Counted from the stretch's first letter, positions 25,406 to 34,505 are shown. The stretch: DNA of 37,917 nt from Methylocystis sp. Sn-Cys (GCF_016745395.1 NZ_JAERVJ010000009.1:1-37917), one strand, 5' to 3'. The notes: generated by a model not told the origin, from the sequence alone. Numbers and translations: made by a program.

Positions 25406-26686
25406 TCATGGCGGTGACGCGTTCGTGTCTTGATTTAGAAGTTTTTCGCTCTCGCCGCCGCTGTGGCGTGTCTTGCCGTCCAATAGGCAGCTCACCGTCA
25501 CGTCGCCCATGACATTGATCGCGGTGCGACAGCGGTCCAGGAGCCAATCCACTGTCAGCAGCATGGCGATGTAATCGGTCGGCAGCGCCACGGCCTTGAA
25601 CACCATGGTCATGGTGACGAGCCCGGCCTCCGGAATGCCGGCGGCGCCGACGGAGGCGATGACCGAGGTCAGAACGACCGTGAACTGCTGGCCGAGCGTC
25701 AGATGCATGCCGAGCAATTGCGCCACGAAAAGCGCCGACATGGCCTCATAAAGCGCCGTGCCGTCATTATTGAAATTCGAGCCGACGAGCGCGCCCATGC
25801 TCGCTGATTGCTCGCGCAGCCCCACATTCTGCCGCAGGCATTCATATGTGACCGGCATGGTGGCGGTCGAGCTGCCGGTGGAAAAGGCCATCACCAGCGC
25901 GTCACGCACGCCGCGGAGGAGGTCGAGCGGCCGCACCCAGCTCTGAAGCCGCACCCGCGTCATGTAATAGCCGGCCTGCAGCGCGAGCCCGATAAGGACA
26001 GCGAGCACGAAGCCGCCGAGCGCCACGAAATCATGGAAGCCTTTCACGCCGACGATGCTCGCGACAATGCCGAAGACGGCGAGCGGCACGAAGTCGATGA
26101 TCCAGTGCAGGATCGCCACGAGGCTCGTGAGCGCGACATGCACGAGGTCTTCGACCGTGCGCACCTCATGATGCCTGACGCCGCGCAAGGCGACGCCGAA
26201 GGCCAGCGCGATGAAGATGACGCCCATGACCGCGCCGTCGTCGGAAAAGGGCCCGGCGATGCTCTTGGGCACGGCGTCGAAGAACTGCGCGAGCGGATCG
26301 ACGGCGCCGGAGGCCTTGGCGGCGGGCGCCGGGGGCGGGCCGGCCGTCGTCCAGGCGCCGGGCTGTACGATATTGGCGACAAGCAGGCCGACGCCGATGG
26401 CGACGAGCGTATTGGTCAAAAGCAGGGCGACGAGCCGCCGGGCCTCGCCGCCGCCCAAATGGGCGCGCATGAGCGCCTGAACGATGGCGAGCAGAATGAG
26501 CGGCGGCGCCAGCGCGCCGAGCACGCGCAAAACGAGCTTGGCGGGCATGGCGAGCGGCGCGGCGTCCGCGCCGAGCGCGACGCCCGCGAAGAGGCCGAGC
26601 GCGACGCCGGCGATGATGCGCAGATAAAGCGGAATGGCGCGCCAGCGCGCGAGGACGCCAGCGGGTTTGGCCTGGGCGGATTGCAA
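25406..26686 (-). CDS. Dicarboxylate/amino acid:cation symporter (DAACS/SDF family)
   Basis: The 426-residue inner-membrane protein matches the glutamate/dicarboxylate symporter family, which imports acidic amino acids or C4-dicarboxylates with Na+ or H+. Family marks are the serine-rich FSTGSSTATMPVTYECL (re-entrant loop HP1), the NNDGTALYEAMSALFVAQ motif (TM7, variant of NMDGT) and GAAGIPEAGLVTMTMVF (HP2). About eight membrane segments are visible. An extracytoplasmic loop near residues 125-150 is proline- and alanine-rich. It ends 17 bases from the convergent DUF1491 gene. Substrate cannot be decided from sequence. Confidence 0.93.
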   Translation of the reverse strand: MQSAQAKPAGVLARWRAIPLYLRIIAGVALGLFAGVALGADAAPLAMPAKLVLRVLGALAPPLILLAIVQALMRAHLGGGEARRLVALLLTNTLVAIGVGLLVANIVQPGAWTTAGPPPAPAAKASGAVDPLAQFFDAVPKSIAGPFSDDGAVMGVIFIALAFGVALRGVRHHEVRTVEDLVHVALTSLVAILHWIIDFVPLAVFGIVASIVGVKGFHDFVALGGFVLAVLIGLALQAGYYMTRVRLQSWVRPLDLLRGVRDALVMAFSTGSSTATMPVTYECLRQNVGLREQSASMGALVGSNFNNDGTALYEAMSALFVAQLLGMHLTLGQQFTVVLTSVIASVGAAGIPEAGLVTMTMVFKAVALPTDYIAMLLTVDWLLDRCRTAINVMGDVTVSCLLDGKTRHSGGESEKLLNQDTNASPP

Positions 26687-26772
26687 GGGACGGGTTTCCT
26701 AAAAAGGTTGCGCTCTCGCCGAGTATGCCAGCTTTTTGCGGCTGACATGGGTTCCGCGTGATCGGTTCGGCT

Positions 26773-26812
26773 GTCATTCCCGACGCTCGCGCAGCGAGCG
26801 ATCGGGAATGAC
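26773..26812. repeat. Family C palindrome, single copy
   Basis: GTCATTCCCGA (26773-26783), inner stem CGCTCGC-GCA-GCGAGCG, a single A, then TCGGGAATGAC (26802-26812). The outer stem and the bulged A match the palindrome at 1070-1109, but the inner stem is a different sequence. It lies in the 248-base space between the symporter start and the DUF2336 stop; I see no gene there. Confidence 0.75.
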
Positions 26813-26934
26813 AAACGCCAATGCGAGCTATTCAAACGGAAATGGTATGAGACGTGCGCAGCGGCATTTTGCGGCCTTTCAAGGCCACAACGTCTCCGGG
26901 GGGCGCCGCGCGCCCTTCCGCCCCACTCCCGACC

Positions 26935-28005
26935 TCACGCCGATTGATCGAATTTGCGCACCGTCTCCGCGCGCGGCAGAGCGCGTCGCCAAGCGGATGC
27001 AGCCGCCCCCTCGTCGCGCGCGCTGAGGCGGCGCGGCGCGTCTCTTTCGCCTTTGGCCGCCCCCGTCATTGCGGCGACGAGCTGCATGGCGGCGCGCTGG
27101 GGCGTCGAGCGCACCAAAGCGACAAGCGCGCGCACGCGCTCCACATCGTGGGCAATCGCCGGATCGGCGCAGAGAAACAAACGGGTCGCGGCGTCGGGGT
27201 CCACGCCCAGCGCCGCCAGCGCCAAGGCCAGCGCCTCCCCCTGACTATCCGAAACCACGGCGCGGGCGCGCTCTTTCCGGCAGTCCAGAGCGTCGGCGAG
27301 GAGCGCCGCCATCGCATCGCGATCCCGGCGCAGCGCGGCGCTTTCGAGTCGCGAGACGAACCCCGGCTCGGCCTGGCGCATCTCCATATGTCCGCTGGAG
27401 AGCGCGCGCCGGCAGGCGTTGAGGATGATCCCTGTGCGTTCGAGCCGCGTCGCCGCGAGAAAGAGCGCCTCGGGCTCGATGGCGCGATCGCCGCGATCGA
27501 GAAGGATGCGCGCCAGAGTAATGTCGTCGCGCGCCGCCAATACGAGCGCGCGCCGCGCCGCCGTATCGAGATGCGCGGACCAGTTGGCGGCAAGCGCGCG
27601 AAGCGTTTCCCTCTCGCCGCGCAGGGCCAGCGCGTCCACCATCTCGCGATCGAGATCGGTGCGCTGCGCCAGCGCGCGCACGAGCGCCGGCTCCCCCTGC
27701 CGCGCCGTTGCGAGCAGATGCTCGCGCGGCAGGCTTGGCGCGAAGGCCAAAGCCAGCTCCGCGCAAGCGCCGCCTTTCTCGAACAGGCGGGCGAAGATCG
27801 TTCGCGGGGTTTCCGCATAAAAGCACAGCGGCCGCACGACGCGGGCGACCGACCCCGCGTCGAGAAGATCGATGAGGCCGAGCGCGAGCTGTTCGAATTG
27901 CTTTATGTCGCCGATCGGATGCGCGGGTCGTTCAACGAATTGATCGACAACCACCCGCAAAAGCGAGGCGTCGGCAATTCGCCCGCGACTCTTGTCTGAC
28001 TGCAT
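26935..28005 (-). CDS. DUF2336 domain protein
   Basis: The 356-residue protein matches DUF2336, an alpha-helical repeat-like family found widely in Alphaproteobacteria, some members of which sit near signalling genes. It has many helical pairs of similar composition, for example DAGSVARVVRPLCFYAETPR, EPALVRALAQRTDLDREMV and AARDDITLARILLDRGDRAI, consistent with a HEAT-like solenoid that binds a partner protein. No signal peptide or membrane segment is present. I start at the ATG at 28005; a TTG at 28023 is possible. Function unknown. Confidence 0.85.
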   Translation of the reverse strand: MQSDKSRGRIADASLLRVVVDQFVERPAHPIGDIKQFEQLALGLIDLLDAGSVARVVRPLCFYAETPRTIFARLFEKGGACAELALAFAPSLPREHLLATARQGEPALVRALAQRTDLDREMVDALALRGERETLRALAANWSAHLDTAARRALVLAARDDITLARILLDRGDRAIEPEALFLAATRLERTGIILNACRRALSSGHMEMRQAEPGFVSRLESAALRRDRDAMAALLADALDCRKERARAVVSDSQGEALALALAALGVDPDAATRLFLCADPAIAHDVERVRALVALVRSTPQRAAMQLVAAMTGAAKGERDAPRRLSARDEGAAASAWRRALPRAETVRKFDQSA

Positions 28006-28145
28006 GACGCGTCCACTACTCAAACACTTACGCAGATTTTGCTTTTCAAATTAACGTCCCGACGTTGACGGAACATTAACCGTCGCGGCTCCCTAATCGC
28101 AGTAACGCTTGATTCACCTTTTCTGCAGCGGTTGCGGAGAGTGAT

Positions 28146-28352
28146 ATGGGGGACGTCGTCGAGTTCCGAAAGCGCGAAAAAAGGTCGCGCCAAAGCAGCG
28201 AGCCGCCTATGGGCGACGCGCAAATCCTGTTCTTCCTCGGCGTGCGCTATCTCCACATGGAAGAGCCGCAGGGCGTCGAAGGCGGCGCCTCTCCCACCCA
28301 TGGCCGCGGCCCGAGCGGCGGCAAAAGACGCAAGGGCCGCGCGAGCGCGTGA
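28146..28352 (+). CDS. Small hypothetical protein
   Basis: The 68-residue frame starts MGDVVEFRKREKRSRQ, continues with a short hydrophobic stretch (AQILFFLGVRYLHME) and ends in a Gly-, Arg- and Lys-rich basic tail. GGAG lies about eight bases before the ATG. It is divergent from the DUF2336 gene. I do not recognise a family; it may be a small basic protein. Confidence 0.5.
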   Translation: MGDVVEFRKREKRSRQSSEPPMGDAQILFFLGVRYLHMEEPQGVEGGASPTHGRGPSGGKRRKGRASA

Positions 28353-28385
28353 GCGCAGTTTAGCCTGCCGATAAACTGGCGTTGG

Positions 28386-28533
28386 CGCCCCTCGCGCTTC
28401 GAGACGCCTGCTGCGCAGGCTCCTCAGCAGGAGGGGCTTCTGCATCGGCGCCAAATACTTAGGCCTCTTCCTGAGGAGCGAGCAAAGCTCGCGTCTCGAA
28501 GGACGAGGCCGCTCGGAGCTTTGCCGACAAACC
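28386..28533. repeat. Family E palindromic repeat, complete
   Basis: Two inverted halves: CTTCGAGACGC...GCTCCTCAGCAGGAGG and CCTGAGGAGC...GCGTCTCGAAGGACGAGG. The unit is about 125 bases, with a further similar tail (CCGACAAACCGA) also present in the second copy at 31932-32080. It lies between the small hypothetical gene and comEC. Confidence 0.85.
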
Positions 28534-28621
28534 GACATGGTTCTTCCTATAACCAGGGCGTGGCGCGCCGGCGGAATCCGCATTAACCTTGCTCTGAGGC
28601 ATCTGAACCCAGGGCGTTGGC

Positions 28622-30877
28622 GTGAGCGAGGCGACGCGCGCGGCCGAGAGAGACGAGCGCGAGGGCGCCCTCGCCCTCCGGCTCGCGCCGCACGCGCGAA
28701 GGCTCGCGAGCGCCCTGCGCGACGCCTATGCGCAGGAAACCGAGCTGCGGCGCCCTTTCCTGTGGCGCGCCGTCGCGACCGGCGCGGGCGTCGTTCTTTA
28801 TTTCGCCGCCGAGCGTGAGCCGTCGCTCTTTTTATGCCTTGGCGCGCTGACGGGTTTTGCCGCGCTCGCCGTCGCCACGCGCCGCCATGCCCGCGCATAT
28901 GCGCTCTTTCTCGCGCTCGCATTGGTGGCCGCGGGCTTTACCTCCGGCGCCTGGCGCGCCGCGCGAGTCGCCGCCCCGATCGTGCCGCGCGTGGGCGTCG
29001 GCGAGCTCACCGGCTTCGTCGAAGAAATCGACCCGCGTCGCGCCGGCGCGCGCTTCGTGCTGCGGGTTGCGAGCGCCGAAGGGCTGCCGGGCGGCGTGGC
29101 TCCCTCCCGCGTGAGGCTCACCATGCGCGGCGAGCCAACTTTCGCCGCGGGCGATTTCATCGCCTTGAAGGCCCGGCTGATGCCGCCGGCCCGCGCGGCG
29201 CTGCCGGGCGGCTACGACTTTTCTCGCGACGCCTTTTTCGCGGGGCTGGGCGGCGTGGGCAATGCGCTGGGGCGGATCGAAACCATGCCGCCGCCCGATC
29301 CTGCGCCGCTGTCGCTGCGCTTTTTCGCCTCGGTCGATCGCATCCGCAACGCCTTGGCCCTGCGCGTCTACAAGACAATCGGCGGCGACGCGGGCGCCAT
29401 CGCCGCCGCCATGGTGACCGGCAAGCGCGATTTTCTGTCCGAGAGCGCGAAGGACCTCATCCGCCGGGCCGGCATTTTCCACATCGTCACCATCTCCGGC
29501 ATGCAGATGACGCTTGTCGCCGGCATTTTCTTCGTCGGCCTGCGGCGCTTGCTGGCCATGTCGCAGGCGCTCGCGCTCAACTATCCCATCAAAAAATGGG
29601 CGGCGGCGCTCGCGATGATCGGCGCTATTCTCTACGACATCGGCACGGGGTCGCGTGTCGGCACGGAACGCGCGCTGGTCATGACGCTGATCATGCTCGG
29701 GGCTGTGTTGTTCGACCGCCCCTCGCTCTCCATGCGCAATCTCGCGCTCGCGGCCTTCGCCGTCATGGCCGTCGAGCCCGAGGCGATCATGGGCGCGAGC
29801 TTCCAGCTTTCCTTCGCCGCCGTCGCGGCGCTCATCGCCATCTACGAATGGCGCGGCGAGCAGCTCACCGAGAGAAGCGCGCGCACGGCTGGGGTTGGCC
29901 TGCGCAGCCGCCTCGCCGAGTGGCGAGAGACGATCGCCGAGCGTCTGCTGCATGGGCCCGGCGCGGCGCTTGTCGCAACGCTTTGCGCGACCTCCGCCAC
30001 CGCCTCCTTCATGGCCTATGATTTCCACGAGTTGAGCCCTTATGTGCTCATCGGCAATCCCATGACGCTCATGGCGATCGAGTTTTTCGCCGTGCCCTGC
30101 GCTTTGGTCGGCGCGGCGCTCTACCCCTTCGGCCTCGACGGCTTCATCTGGCGCTACCTCGAGATGGGGATCAACCTCGTGATCTGGCTCGCGGGCCTCA
30201 TCGCCAACGCGCCCGGCGCGAGCCTGCATGTGAAGGCCTTCGCGCCCTGGGCGATGGTTTTTCTGGCTCTCGCCGTTCTATCGGCGGTTCTCTGGCGCAC
30301 ATGGCCGTGGCGGGCGACGGCGATCCCCCTCGCTTTGATCGGCCTCATGGGGGCGACGAACGCCGAGCGCTTCGACATCGCCATTCCCGCGACGGGTGAG
30401 GCGGCGGCTTTGCGCAGGCCGTCGGGCGAGCTCGCGCTGCTCGGCAAGAAACCCGGCGCCTTCGCCGCGGAACAATGGCTGCGCGCCGACGCGGACACGC
30501 GCGCCGTCGACGAGGCGAAAGCGGCGTCCTGCGACGACTATGGCTGTATCGGAAAGGCCGCCGATGGGAGGATCGTCGCATTGGCGACGTCCCGCGCGGC
30601 GCTTCTCGAAGACTGCGCCCGCGCCGCAATCATCGTCACGCCGCTGCGGGCGCCGGAAGGCTGCGAAGCGCCGATCGTGATCGACCGGCGCAAGCTGGCG
30701 GAAACCGGAGCGGTCTCGCTGCGCATTCTGGAAGGCGGCGCGCTCGCGTGGACAACCGCGCGAGGCGTCGACGAAGACCGGCCCTGGTCGCCGAAACCCG
30801 CGCAGCAGGTAAAACGCGCGGTGACGCCGGAGGATGAAAGCGCTGAGGAAGCAGAGCTTGCAGAGCCGCTGGAGTAA
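28622..30877 (+). CDS. comEC: ComEC/Rec2 family DNA-uptake channel protein
   Basis: ComEC forms the inner-membrane channel for single-stranded DNA entry during natural transformation. The 751-residue protein has an N-terminal membrane pair and OB-like DUF4131 region (RVGVGELTGFVEEIDPRRAG), followed by the polytopic competence domain with FHIVTISGMQMTLVAG (near His287), the family's conserved block, and GTGSRVGTERALVMTLIML. It ends with a short acidic tail and shows no metallo-beta-lactamase domain (no HxHxDH), as in many alphaproteobacterial members. The start is a GTG at 28622. It is convergent with lexA. No other competence genes are in the window, so transformation ability is unproven. Confidence 0.92.
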   Translation: MSEATRAAERDEREGALALRLAPHARRLASALRDAYAQETELRRPFLWRAVATGAGVVLYFAAEREPSLFLCLGALTGFAALAVATRRHARAYALFLALALVAAGFTSGAWRAARVAAPIVPRVGVGELTGFVEEIDPRRAGARFVLRVASAEGLPGGVAPSRVRLTMRGEPTFAAGDFIALKARLMPPARAALPGGYDFSRDAFFAGLGGVGNALGRIETMPPPDPAPLSLRFFASVDRIRNALALRVYKTIGGDAGAIAAAMVTGKRDFLSESAKDLIRRAGIFHIVTISGMQMTLVAGIFFVGLRRLLAMSQALALNYPIKKWAAALAMIGAILYDIGTGSRVGTERALVMTLIMLGAVLFDRPSLSMRNLALAAFAVMAVEPEAIMGASFQLSFAAVAALIAIYEWRGEQLTERSARTAGVGLRSRLAEWRETIAERLLHGPGAALVATLCATSATASFMAYDFHELSPYVLIGNPMTLMAIEFFAVPCALVGAALYPFGLDGFIWRYLEMGINLVIWLAGLIANAPGASLHVKAFAPWAMVFLALAVLSAVLWRTWPWRATAIPLALIGLMGATNAERFDIAIPATGEAAALRRPSGELALLGKKPGAFAAEQWLRADADTRAVDEAKAASCDDYGCIGKAADGRIVALATSRAALLEDCARAAIIVTPLRAPEGCEAPIVIDRRKLAETGAVSLRILEGGALAWTTARGVDEDRPWSPKPAQQVKRAVTPEDESAEEAELAEPLE

Positions 30878-30920
30878 TCGCGTGAGAGGCGGATTGGGAA
30901 TCCATGCGAAAACTACCGAC

Positions 30921-31004
30921 CGTCATTGCGAGCGAAGCGAAGCAATCCAGGGCCGCGATGGCTGCCCCTGGGTTGCTTCGTCGCTTCGCTCCTCGCAATG
31001 ACGG
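30921..31004. repeat. Family A palindromic repeat, complete
   Basis: Begins CGTCATTGCGAGCGAAGCG and ends CTCCTCGCAATGACGG. It lies between the convergent ends of comEC (30877) and lexA (31023). Confidence 0.88.
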
Positions 31005-31022
31005 CGGTGCTGACTATGGAGG

Positions 31023-31736
31023 TCAATACTTCCGCAGCAAGCTCACCAGCTTGCCCTGGATGCGCACCTTGTCCGGCCCGAAAATGCGCGTCTCATAAGC
31101 GGGGTTCGCCGCCTCCAGCGCGATCGACGCGCCGCGCTTGCGTAGCCGCTTCAACGTCGCTTCCTCGTCCTCGATCAGCGCGACGACAATGTCGCCGGTG
31201 TCGGCATAGTCCTGTTTCTTGATGACGACCGTGTCGCCGTCCAGAATACCAGCCTCGATCATGGAGTCGCCGCGCACTTCCAGCGCGAAATGCTCGCCGC
31301 TCGACAGCATCTCGGGCGGCAGGCTGATGGTATGGCTGCGGCTTTGGATGGCGGAGATCGGCGTGCCGGCGGCGATGCGGCCCATCACCGGAATGGCCAC
31401 CTGCTGATTCGCCTCGTCCTCACCGCGCTCGTGCAGCGGCCGAACGCGGCCCAGATTGCCTTGAATGACCGAAGGCGAGAACTTCCCGCCGCGCGCGGCC
31501 CCGCCGCCCCTGGGCGTCGCCGATTCGGGCAGCCGTAAAACCTCGAGCGCGCGCGCGCGATTGGGCAGGCGCCGGATGAAGCCGCGCTCCTCGAGAGCGA
31601 GAATAAGCCGGTGAATGCCGGATTTCGAGCGAAGGTCGAGCGCGTCCTTCATCTCGTCGAAAGACGGCGGAACGCCGGTTTCCTTCAGCCGCTCGTGGAT
31701 GAAACGCAGCAGATCGCTCTGTTTCTTTGTCAGCAT
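31023..31736 (-). CDS. lexA: LexA, SOS-response repressor
   Basis: LexA represses DNA-damage genes and cleaves itself when RecA is activated. The 237-residue protein has an N-terminal winged helix ([18 protein letters not shown], then [20 protein letters not shown]), a linker of about 50 residues that is longer than in Escherichia coli, and a peptidase domain. The cleavage site is the Ala-Gly bond in GRIAAGTPI (Ala123-Gly124), and the catalytic pair is Ser158 ([10 protein letters not shown]) with Lys196 (EATLKRL). A perfect alphaproteobacterial SOS box lies 84 bases upstream of the start codon at 31820-31834, so autoregulation is expected. The gene is convergent with comEC. Confidence 0.97.
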   Translation of the reverse strand: MLTKKQSDLLRFIHERLKETGVPPSFDEMKDALDLRSKSGIHRLILALEERGFIRRLPNRARALEVLRLPESATPRGGGAARGGKFSPSVIQGNLGRVRPLHERGEDEANQQVAIPVMGRIAAGTPISAIQSRSHTISLPPEMLSSGEHFALEVRGDSMIEAGILDGDTVVIKKQDYADTGDIVVALIEDEEATLKRLRKRGASIALEAANPAYETRIFGPDKVRIQGKLVSLLRKY

Positions 31737-31819
31737 AATCCGCCCCTCGCGACACGAACCGCCGCGCGCCTCGCCCTCAGGCCGCGAGCCTCAAAACAAA
31801 TCATGAACGATTTATAGGC

Positions 31820-31834
31820 GTTCCCTGTGCGTTC
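31820..31834. promoter_or_regulatory. LexA-binding SOS box upstream of lexA
   Basis: GTTC-CCTGTGC-GTTC, an exact match to the alphaproteobacterial LexA site (GTTC-N7-GTTC), 84 bases upstream of the lexA ATG. The match and spacing are seen directly; binding is expected from established work on alphaproteobacterial LexA. Confidence 0.85.
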
Positions 31835-31931
31835 CGCAACAACTATTGCCGAGGCCGGGTTAACAAAGGCTTTTCAAAAGGAAAGCCGCGCCCGAGCGGG
31901 TAGCGCTCAATTATTCGCAAAGCGGCGTCGA

Positions 31932-32080
31932 CGCCCCTCGCGCTTCGAGACGCCTGCTGCGCAGGCTCCTCAGCATGAGGGGCTTCTGCTTCTGCACCAA
32001 ACACTTAGGCCTCATCCTGAGGAGCGAGCGACGCTCGCGTCTCGAAGGACGAGGCCGCCTAGGAGGTTTACCGACAGATT
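31932..32080. repeat. Family E palindromic repeat, second complete copy
   Basis: Begins CGCCCCTCGCGCTTCGAGAC, with halves joined around ACTTAGGCCTCATCCTGAGG, and ends in GTCTCGAAGGACGAGGCC plus a tail (ACCGACAGATTGA) resembling that of the 28386 copy. It lies between lexA and the L,D-transpeptidase gene; apart from this and the SOS box, the 372-base gap shows nothing else. Confidence 0.85.
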
Positions 32081-32108
32081 GAGTCGCGCCGGGACGGGGG
32101 GCGGCGCC

Positions 32109-33278
32109 CTACTTCTTCGGGTTGAGCGCCTTCTTGATCGACGCCGTCGGCCCGTTTTCGTCAGCCAGCGCCGACATCTCGCGGTGAGGCTCCGGCGAAA
32201 GCGCGCGGACGACGGTCGAGGCTTCGTGGCTTTGCGCCGCGGCCTTGGCGGCGGCCATGGTCACCACCGGGGATTTCGTCGCGAGCTGCTGGGCGGATTT
32301 GTCGACGGCGCGCGCCGGCTTCTCTTCGAGCGCGATTTCCGTCGGCCCCGTCAGCGCCTCGGGCCGGCTGGCCTCGCCCGCCTTCGAGGCGAAGCTCGGA
32401 TGCTGGCCGCCGTCCTCATAGACGACGCGCACCGGCTTCACGCTCTGGGAAAGCTCGGCGATTTTCTCGTCGTCCTTCGCGGCCTTTGCGGAGACGCTGG
32501 CGACGAGATCAGGGTCGCGTTTGAGGGGCGGACAGGCCGAGACCGGGTCCATGGCGCCGCTCGCCGTCGCATTGAAGACATAGCGGCGACCGCAGAAAGC
32601 CACCTGCGGCTCCTGCTTCGTCACCTCGAAAACGTCGTTGCCTTCCTTGAGATTCTTCCAGAAGCCGATATTCGCGTCCAGCCGGTGCTTGGCGAGGTTT
32701 TCCGCGGTCATGCGGAACGGATAGGACTGCATCTGGATCGCGCGCTGGCCGCCGTCGAAGCTGGAGCGGGCGATGGCGTAGATTTCGGCGATCTGCGCGT
32801 CGGTCATGGAGAAACAGCCGGCCGACGAGCAGGCGCCATGCACCATGATCGTGCCGCCCGTATGGCCCAGGGCGCGGTCGAGCTGGTTCGGATAGCCGAC
32901 GTTGAACGAGAGATAATAGGACGAGTTCGGGTTCATCTGGGCCGGGGTGATCGAATAGAAGCCCTCCGGCACCTGACGGTCGCCTTCCTGCGTCTTGGGG
33001 CCGAGCTGCCCCGACCAGCGGCACATGGGGAAGGTCTTGAGGTGGATGTAATTACCGTCCGCGCCCTGTTTCCAGATCTCGAGCTCCGCCTCTTTCTTAT
33101 AGGCGCGGATCAGCATCGGCGCTTCTTTGGTGGTGCCGAGCTGCGCCATCTTGGCGAGCGTCTCCGGCGGCACGGGCGCGAGCGAGCGATGCGACAGACC
33201 GCTGTCCTGGCAGGCGGAAAGCGACAGGCCGGCGAAAGCGACGGCGACCGCGGCCGGCTTCAAGATCCGATGTTCCAT
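32109..33278 (-). CDS. YafK-type L,D-transpeptidase lipoprotein
   Basis: The 389-residue protein has a lipoprotein signal (KPAAVAVAFAGLSLSACQ, lipobox LSAC) and a YkuD L,D-transpeptidase domain of the YafK type. The catalytic motif is IMVHGACSSAGCFSM with His147 and Cys155. Upstream are YKKEAELEIWKQGADGNYI and GFYSITPAQMNPNSSYYLS, typical of YafK. YkuD enzymes form or cut peptidoglycan crosslinks or attach lipoproteins; YafK (DpaA) releases Braun lipoprotein in Escherichia coli. A C-terminal region of about 150 residues is low-complexity, Ala/Glu/Pro-rich and lacks a recognised fold. GGGGAG lies eight bases before the ATG at 33278. Confidence 0.9.
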   Translation of the reverse strand: MEHRILKPAAVAVAFAGLSLSACQDSGLSHRSLAPVPPETLAKMAQLGTTKEAPMLIRAYKKEAELEIWKQGADGNYIHLKTFPMCRWSGQLGPKTQEGDRQVPEGFYSITPAQMNPNSSYYLSFNVGYPNQLDRALGHTGGTIMVHGACSSAGCFSMTDAQIAEIYAIARSSFDGGQRAIQMQSYPFRMTAENLAKHRLDANIGFWKNLKEGNDVFEVTKQEPQVAFCGRRYVFNATASGAMDPVSACPPLKRDPDLVASVSAKAAKDDEKIAELSQSVKPVRVVYEDGGQHPSFASKAGEASRPEALTGPTEIALEEKPARAVDKSAQQLATKSPVVTMAAAKAAAQSHEASTVVRALSPEPHREMSALADENGPTASIKKALNPKK

Positions 33279-33322
33279 GCGCTCAGCTCCCCTCAGCGCC
33301 CCGGCGCCCGCGCATTTTGTCG

Positions 33323-33373
33323 GCCGCGAGCCGTCGGGCCCGCCAGATGAATGCGAGCCTGACGGCTCGCGGC
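33323..33373. repeat. Inverted repeat with alternative pairings upstream of the transpeptidase gene
   Basis: GCCGCGAGCCGTC (33323-33335) is the exact complement of GACGGCTCGCGGC (33361-33373). A third segment, GCGAGCC (33354-33360), can pair instead with GGCTCGC inside the second arm. The structure lies 45-95 bases upstream of the transpeptidase start. The remainder of the 261-base gap to accA shows nothing identifiable. Confidence 0.55.
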
Positions 33374-33539
33374 TCCAGATATGCAACCGCAGGATGTTTA
33401 CGCTGCGTTGCGTAACTCGATTCTTACCGGGCGCGGACTCTTTGCCGCCCGTCCGGCAAGCTAACGAGCAGAATGGGACGAGAAAGTGTCGAAACCCCTT
33501 CGCCGGCCCAGGCAAACGCTGCAATTCGAGTTGTTTACC

Positions 33540-34505
33540 TTAACTCTTCGCTTCTATCTTGCGGCCCATGTTAAGGAATTTGTCCGCCCGCGCGGCGCGT
33601 AGCTGCTCGCGCGAGAAATTGGCCAGACGCGACAGCTCCGACCAGATGGCCTCGCCCACGGCGGCGATGGCGGCGGCGGGATCGCGATGCGCGCCGCCGG
33701 CCGGCTCGGAGACGATCACGTCGATGATCCCGAACTTGAGCAGATCCTGCGCGGTGATTTTCATGCTGGTCGCAGCTTCCTGCGCCTTGCCGGAATCGCG
33801 CCACAGGATGGAGGCCGACGCCTCGGGCGAGGCGACCGTATAGACCGCGTGCTCCAGCATCAAAACCTTATTGGCGGCGGCGATGGCGATGGCGCCGCCG
33901 GAGCCCCCTTCGCCCACGACGACGGCCACATTCGGCACGCCGAGGGACAGCGACACATCGGTCGAGCGCGCGATCGCCTCGGCCTGGCCGCGCTCCTCGG
34001 CGTCGATGCCCGGAAACGCGCCCGCCGTGTCGACCAGCGAAATCACCGGCAATCCGAAACGATCGGCAAGCTCCATGAGCCGCACGGCTTTGCGATAGCC
34101 CTCCGGCCGCGCCATGCCGAAATTATGCGCGAGCCGGCTCGCCGTGTCGGAGCCCTTCTCCTGGCCGATCACGCAGACGGATTCGCCCTTGAAACGGCCG
34201 AAGCCGCCGACAATGGCCGAGTCCTCGCCAAACAGCCTGTCGCCCGCGAGCGGCGTGAACTCGGTGACGAGCTGCTTGACGTAATCCGAGAAATGCGGCC
34301 GCTGCGGATGGCGGGCGACCTGAATCTTCTGCCAGGGCGTCAACACTGCATAAAGATCGCCAAGCGCCTTCGCCGCCTTGGCCTCGAGCTTGCTCAGCTC
34401 CTCCGCGATCGAGACGCCGTCGCCCTTGTCGGCCAGCGCCCGCAGCTCCTCCACTTTGGTTTCGAGTTCGGCGACGGGCTTTTCGAAGTCGAGATAGGAG
34501 CGCAT
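33540..34505 (-). CDS. accA: Acetyl-CoA carboxylase carboxyltransferase subunit alpha
   Basis: AccA with AccD transfers carboxyl from carboxybiotin to acetyl-CoA, the committed step of fatty-acid synthesis, in the cytoplasm. The 321-residue length is standard. Marks are the N-terminal YLDFEKPVAELETKVEELRA, then ARHPQRPHFSDYV, the FKGESVCVIGQEKG block, GMARPEGYRKAVRLMELADR, and the crotonase-type oxyanion loops FPGIDAEERGQAEAIA and GEGGSGGAIAIAAANKVLM. The C-terminal RDSGKAQEAATSMKITAQDL is also typical. The ATG at 34505 fits the family N-terminus; the longer frame to 34724 overlaps the divergent hydrolase. accB, accC and accD are not in the window. Confidence 0.97.
   Translation of the reverse strand: MRSYLDFEKPVAELETKVEELRALADKGDGVSIAEELSKLEAKAAKALGDLYAVLTPWQKIQVARHPQRPHFSDYVKQLVTEFTPLAGDRLFGEDSAIVGGFGRFKGESVCVIGQEKGSDTASRLAHNFGMARPEGYRKAVRLMELADRFGLPVISLVDTAGAFPGIDAEERGQAEAIARSTDVSLSLGVPNVAVVVGEGGSGGAIAIAAANKVLMLEHAVYTVASPEASASILWRDSGKAQEAATSMKITAQDLLKFGIIDVIVSEPAGGAHRDPAAAIAAVGEAIWSELSRLANFSREQLRAARADKFLNMGRKIEAKS

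Noticed and set aside
28622-30877. ComEC taken as evidence that the organism is naturally transformable
   Set aside because: No pilus, comEA or dprA gene is in the window, and comEC is widespread in bacteria not known to be competent.
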